64,000 nt of DNA, from assembly GCA_017397655.1 (NCBI GenBank), contig JAFQIG010000013.1, positions 54,465 through 118,464 on the forward strand, given 5' to 3'. Within the stretch, counting starts at the first letter, position 1, and every line of letters begins with the position of its first letter. Origin of the DNA: Clostridia bacterium. Its GTDB lineage: Bacteria > Bacillota > Clostridia > Oscillospirales > Acutalibacteraceae. The notes under the pieces were generated by a model. That model was not told the origin of the DNA, ran no database searches, and worked only from the letters and a program-made list of their open reading frames with translations. Shown here one piece after another: positions 61,701 through 64,000 of the stretch. The translations under genes and the position numbers were made by a program.

Positions 61701-64000
61701 CTTCAAGAGCAGGTTACACCTTCAAGGAATGGAACACAGCACCTGACGGTTCAGGTACGGTGTATCTTCCTGCTCAGCAGTACAGTGCTCTTTCTACAGA
61801 GAACGGAGCAGAGGTTACTCTCTACGCTATCTGGACTCCCATCCTTTATACAGTAACGTTTGAAGAAAACGGCGGTATGGCTGTTAATGACATTTCCGGT
61901 GTAACATACGGCTCCTCGGTATCCTTCCCTGCAACTTCAAAGACAGGATACAAGAATCTTATGTGGTACAGCGATGCCACCTTCACCGGTTCTTCACATC
62001 TTCCCGGTACTCAGAAGCAGATCTATGACAATGCTATATTCTATGCAAAGTGGACTCCCGTTACCTATACAATAGCTTTCTCGGCAGAAGGTGCAATACG
62101 TGTTCCCGCTTCTGTTGAAGTAGCTTATGATTCAGGATCCTTTGTGATTCCTGCAAACTATATTCCCGAAATGCCGGGCTTTACGTTCAGTAACTGGAAT
62201 ACAGCTGCAGGCGGCAACGGTACTTCTTATAAGCCGCTTGACACAATTCCCGGCAACCTCTCCGCTAAAGACGGTGATGTCATCACTCTTTATGCAATCT
62301 GGGAAACAAGAGATTTCACAATCACATGGAACATCACAAACGGCGCAACAATCAACGGCTCGACGACAAGCCCCACAACAACGGCTACGTTCGGTGAAAA
62401 GTATGTTCTTCCGACATCCGTTCCCGTAAAGGACGGTTATGTATTCAAGGGCTGGTTCACACAGATGACAGGCGGTACTCAGATTACTGCAGATACTGTC
62501 GTTAACGTTACTGCCGACACATCCTACTATGCGCAGTGGGATTATGCAACATACTATGTCAAGTATGACGCTAACGGCGGCTACGGCGAAATGGCTGACA
62601 GCACTCATCAGTATTCTGTAACAAGCGCTCTTAACAAGAATGCTTTTGTCAGAGACGGCTATACCTTCAGCGGTTGGGCACTCACAAAGGGCGGTTCAGC
62701 AGTTTATGCGGACGGTGTGAATGTAACTAACCTTACAAATCAGCACGGCGAAACAGTTACTCTTTACGCTGTATGGACAGGTAAGAGATTTTCACTCACT
62801 TATGACCTCAACGGCGCTTCGGGTGCTCTTCTTCCCACTAATGTTACAATGGACGGAGCTGCTGTAAATCTTCGTAACTATACAAAGACGGCAGTTGCCA
62901 TCGGCGACAGCACCTACGAGTTCTACGGCTGGGCACTTACAAAGGAACTTGCTGATTCCATGACGGTAGCTTATGCGAACAACGCTTCCTTTGTACTGAC
63001 GGAAGAGGTTCTTGCCACGCTTACTTCAAACCTTTCCGCAGCTACACCGACAATCACTCTCTATGCGGTATGGGCAAGAAATACTACCGTTACATGGAAC
63101 CTCACGGGCGGTACAATGAACGGTAGTGCGGAAAGCATCAAGACAACCGTAACCTACGGTGAAAAGTATGTTCTTCCCGTAGGTGAACCGATGAAGATCA
63201 GGCATTCCTTTATCGGATGGTATACGGCAGAAGCTGTCGGTGCAGGTGTTGAGATTACCAACGAATCTGTCCTTCTTACAAACGAGGATACAACTGTTTA
63301 TGCACAGTGGACTCTTATCGGTAATCTTGAATCCAATTACATTACAGAGTATTATCTTCAGAACGCAGACGGCACTTATTCCGATACAGCAACTTCGACA
63401 GCATCGGCTACTGCCAATGTCGGAACAAAGGTAAGTGCGGTACAGCCTGCTTACACAGGCTTTGTATTCGACGAGAGCAACCCCGCTAATATTGTTGAAG
63501 GCATTGTAACAGACAGTCTCTCGGGCGAAGTGCTTGTTCTTAAAGTTTACTATGCAAGAAATAAGTATTCGGTAACCTTTAACGCTAACGGCGGTGAGGG
63601 CGAAATGGAAGCGGTCAATGATTACTTTGAAAAGGAAATCACACTTCCCTTGAATACTCTTACAAAGACGGGTTACTCCTTCACAGGTTGGGCAAGAACG
63701 GCTGACGGTGCTGTTGCATTCGCAGACGGCGGTGCGTTCTCCATAACCACAAACAATACAGAACTCTTTGCAAAATGGACTGCAAACAAGTATACTGTTG
63801 AGTTCATCGGCAACGGTGCAACGGAAGGCTCTATGGTAAGAGCACAGTTCACATATGATGCTCCTGCATATCTTCCCGAAAATACATTCGGTAAGACAGG
63901 TGCAAACTTCGCAGGCTGGGCAGTAACCGAAGGCGGCGAAGCAGTCTATGAGGACAAGGCAGAGGTTATCAATCTTACATCCGAAAACGGCGGCGAGTTC
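58745..64000 (+). CDS. Giant secreted surface protein with FIVAR-like and InlB-type repeats (runs off window)
   Basis: The frame is open for at least 1752 codons and continues past the window end. A signal peptide covers about residues 1-32. A Ser/Thr-rich beta N-region follows. A FIVAR-like helical module with A-I-N-N-A-I-S lies at about 377-443. From about 530 at least eleven Listeria-Bacteroides (InlB B-repeat) units follow, each with the pattern (Y)-x-V-x-F/Y-x-x-N-G-G, then G-Y-x-F-x-G-W and L-Y-A-x-W. A different beta segment (about 600-870) lies among them. The design is that of an extracellular adhesin or mucin/host-binding protein. ATG 58745 has ggagga upstream. The C-terminal anchor cannot be seen. 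Confidence 0.88.
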   Translation, partial: MKLGKKILSLLLAVIMVTTMLTGSLTSLASITVSNSPVTVSIVVPELIYLTPGSSSFQYYIAGAANGVTPSTAASAQGNISFTASRPASSITLTSSGATSVSLSATSASNTASLVSQITAGSKSDSGLITWTFNYVIDGKQYTSTAYTYVYKPYLGQVGAQHGHRYIPLSGNRPSLTAYAFVAGIHTATGGLFDCYYTGTSGYSMSPLVPGWSHANVPLGNEDGYISDEYYPANLNLTGGIASHSRTRSSDTSVEAGSTDTVGTLRVDSSRYAPGTNLSAIPNFKSGFMIHYATNSSETHRLNGFAATNGGLSFTTSSIDYQEDEKAYAYGLYSPIGTVPNATTSYAMKASFSFERNNGAKKVTMDLIFAVAIETINKASLRTAINNAISANYQQKDYTEASYSTYNTAITKACTVLGNPAATSAEVSSAETTLSSAVTKLQKNTYTATVYHKLPATDGFVYNYNGFEYVAENGYVTIIEEKGFMAADAVTVTKESFRGYSFSGEATKTYTDCHADIDHTFTYTAETSVISFNYGSEHLGYIIDGDVKEITVEYGQPYGTFPSPKMDGWRFLGWYDPANSYVSPTTVCTMVKTSLVLTANWKCNFAGGHGSQNDPFLVANAAQLDSLDDASVFSKITDGSLTKGKYFRQTANIDYALSKTPVASFDGNYDGRNFSVNVLESAILSDTVYGSVFGHLNGAFVKDLSVDFRGKLSTTGAGTTYVGIFGYVESSTISDVHITSSGEYAKATGSDGIFAAYVAGDSTISDSSVTLDGGIPCHDAFVGKVADTASFEGINNWVLVNDMVSGVHSHYANVMYVRENLHTVLRFTNGRYTFTATPDDGWTAEYRRADDTLVSGGAVFSPATDVTGAEYYVCAVKNVSFSAGANGTLTGAGTYSLREGQTVEGLVPTPLVGYSFAGWTNGTDGTVNGDGSYTFTMGKTAGNVVADFSVNTYKIIYNGNAGSAQVDVPATAVYSGDKNVNIGPASSRAGYTFKEWNTAPDGSGTVYLPAQQYSALSTENGAEVTLYAIWTPILYTVTFEENGGMAVNDISGVTYGSSVSFPATSKTGYKNLMWYSDATFTGSSHLPGTQKQIYDNAIFYAKWTPVTYTIAFSAEGAIRVPASVEVAYDSGSFVIPANYIPEMPGFTFSNWNTAAGGNGTSYKPLDTIPGNLSAKDGDVITLYAIWETRDFTITWNITNGATINGSTTSPTTTATFGEKYVLPTSVPVKDGYVFKGWFTQMTGGTQITADTVVNVTADTSYYAQWDYATYYVKYDANGGYGEMADSTHQYSVTSALNKNAFVRDGYTFSGWALTKGGSAVYADGVNVTNLTNQHGETVTLYAVWTGKRFSLTYDLNGASGALLPTNVTMDGAAVNLRNYTKTAVAIGDSTYEFYGWALTKELADSMTVAYANNASFVLTEEVLATLTSNLSAATPTITLYAVWARNTTVTWNLTGGTMNGSAESIKTTVTYGEKYVLPVGEPMKIRHSFIGWYTAEAVGAGVEITNESVLLTNEDTTVYAQWTLIGNLESNYITEYYLQNADGTYSDTATSTASATANVGTKVSAVQPAYTGFVFDESNPANIVEGIVTDSLSGEVLVLKVYYARNKYSVTFNANGGEGEMEAVNDYFEKEITLPLNTLTKTGYSFTGWARTADGAVAFADGGAFSITTNNTELFAKWTANKYTVEFIGNGATEGSMVRAQFTYDAPAYLPENTFGKTGANFAGWAVTEGGEAVYEDKAEVINLTSENGGEF

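Overview
The window looks like a chromosomal piece of a low-to-moderate GC, spore-forming, fermentative Clostridia member, probably a gut or rumen Oscillospiraceae/Ruminococcus-like bacterium. This is inferred from a spoVAD gene, a T-box leader, a Firmicutes-type lexA region, XylA/XylB, alpha-fucosidase and uronate genes, and a giant surface protein with Listeria-Bacteroides (InlB-type) repeats. No phage, IS transposase, rRNA or CRISPR array was seen. One tRNA (Gln, anticodon CUG) is present.

Bases 1-19,690 read as one very long co-directional gene train with no gap above about 42 nt and no convincing internal terminator. It begins with cell-surface polysaccharide genes: a glycosyltransferase tail, an O-antigen polymerase/ligase-like membrane protein, a GT4 glycosyltransferase broken by an in-frame TGA, UDP-glucose dehydrogenase and a fused Wzz/tyrosine kinase. 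RadC and a WYL regulator follow, then a CDP-3,6-dideoxyhexose pathway (RfbF, RfbG, RfbH). After these come a TPP-dependent acetolactate-synthase-like enzyme and an NAD-dependent reductase, a combination that suggests a branched yersiniose-type sugar. The train continues through NAD synthase, uronate isomerase, an orphan GcvH-like protein, a GH29 fucosidase, a pseudouridine synthase and a secreted alpha/beta-hydrolase-like protein whose paralogue lies just downstream.

Bases 19,700-33,600 hold a dispersed 89-bp repeat, the second hydrolase, tRNA-Gln, a P-loop kinase-like gene and three tandem secreted proteins with Thr/Glu-rich stalks and a shared C-terminal domain. An SDR reductase, a zinc-ribbon membrane protein, a large secreted GH99-like protein, TrmO and an old-yellow-enzyme-type flavin oxidoreductase complete this part.

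Bases 33,600-44,480 hold a cytoplasmic propeller/barrel protein of unknown role and a T-box-controlled stand-alone trpB with a possible second leader-peptide layer. The TrkA/TrkH potassium system, a small membrane protein and a lexA-rarA operon follow, with a membrane-anchored M23 peptidase divergent from lexA.

Bases 44,480-57,240 hold a composite repeat insertion flanked by exact 28-bp copies of a terminator hairpin, then the LivJ-H-M-G-F amino-acid transporter, a YhhN-family protein and a paired radical-SAM/DUF2344 system. An AGE epimerase-xylB-xylA sugar operon ends this part. Bases 57,300-64,000 hold spoVAD with a 46-residue small membrane ORF behind it, and a giant secreted repeat protein that runs off the window.
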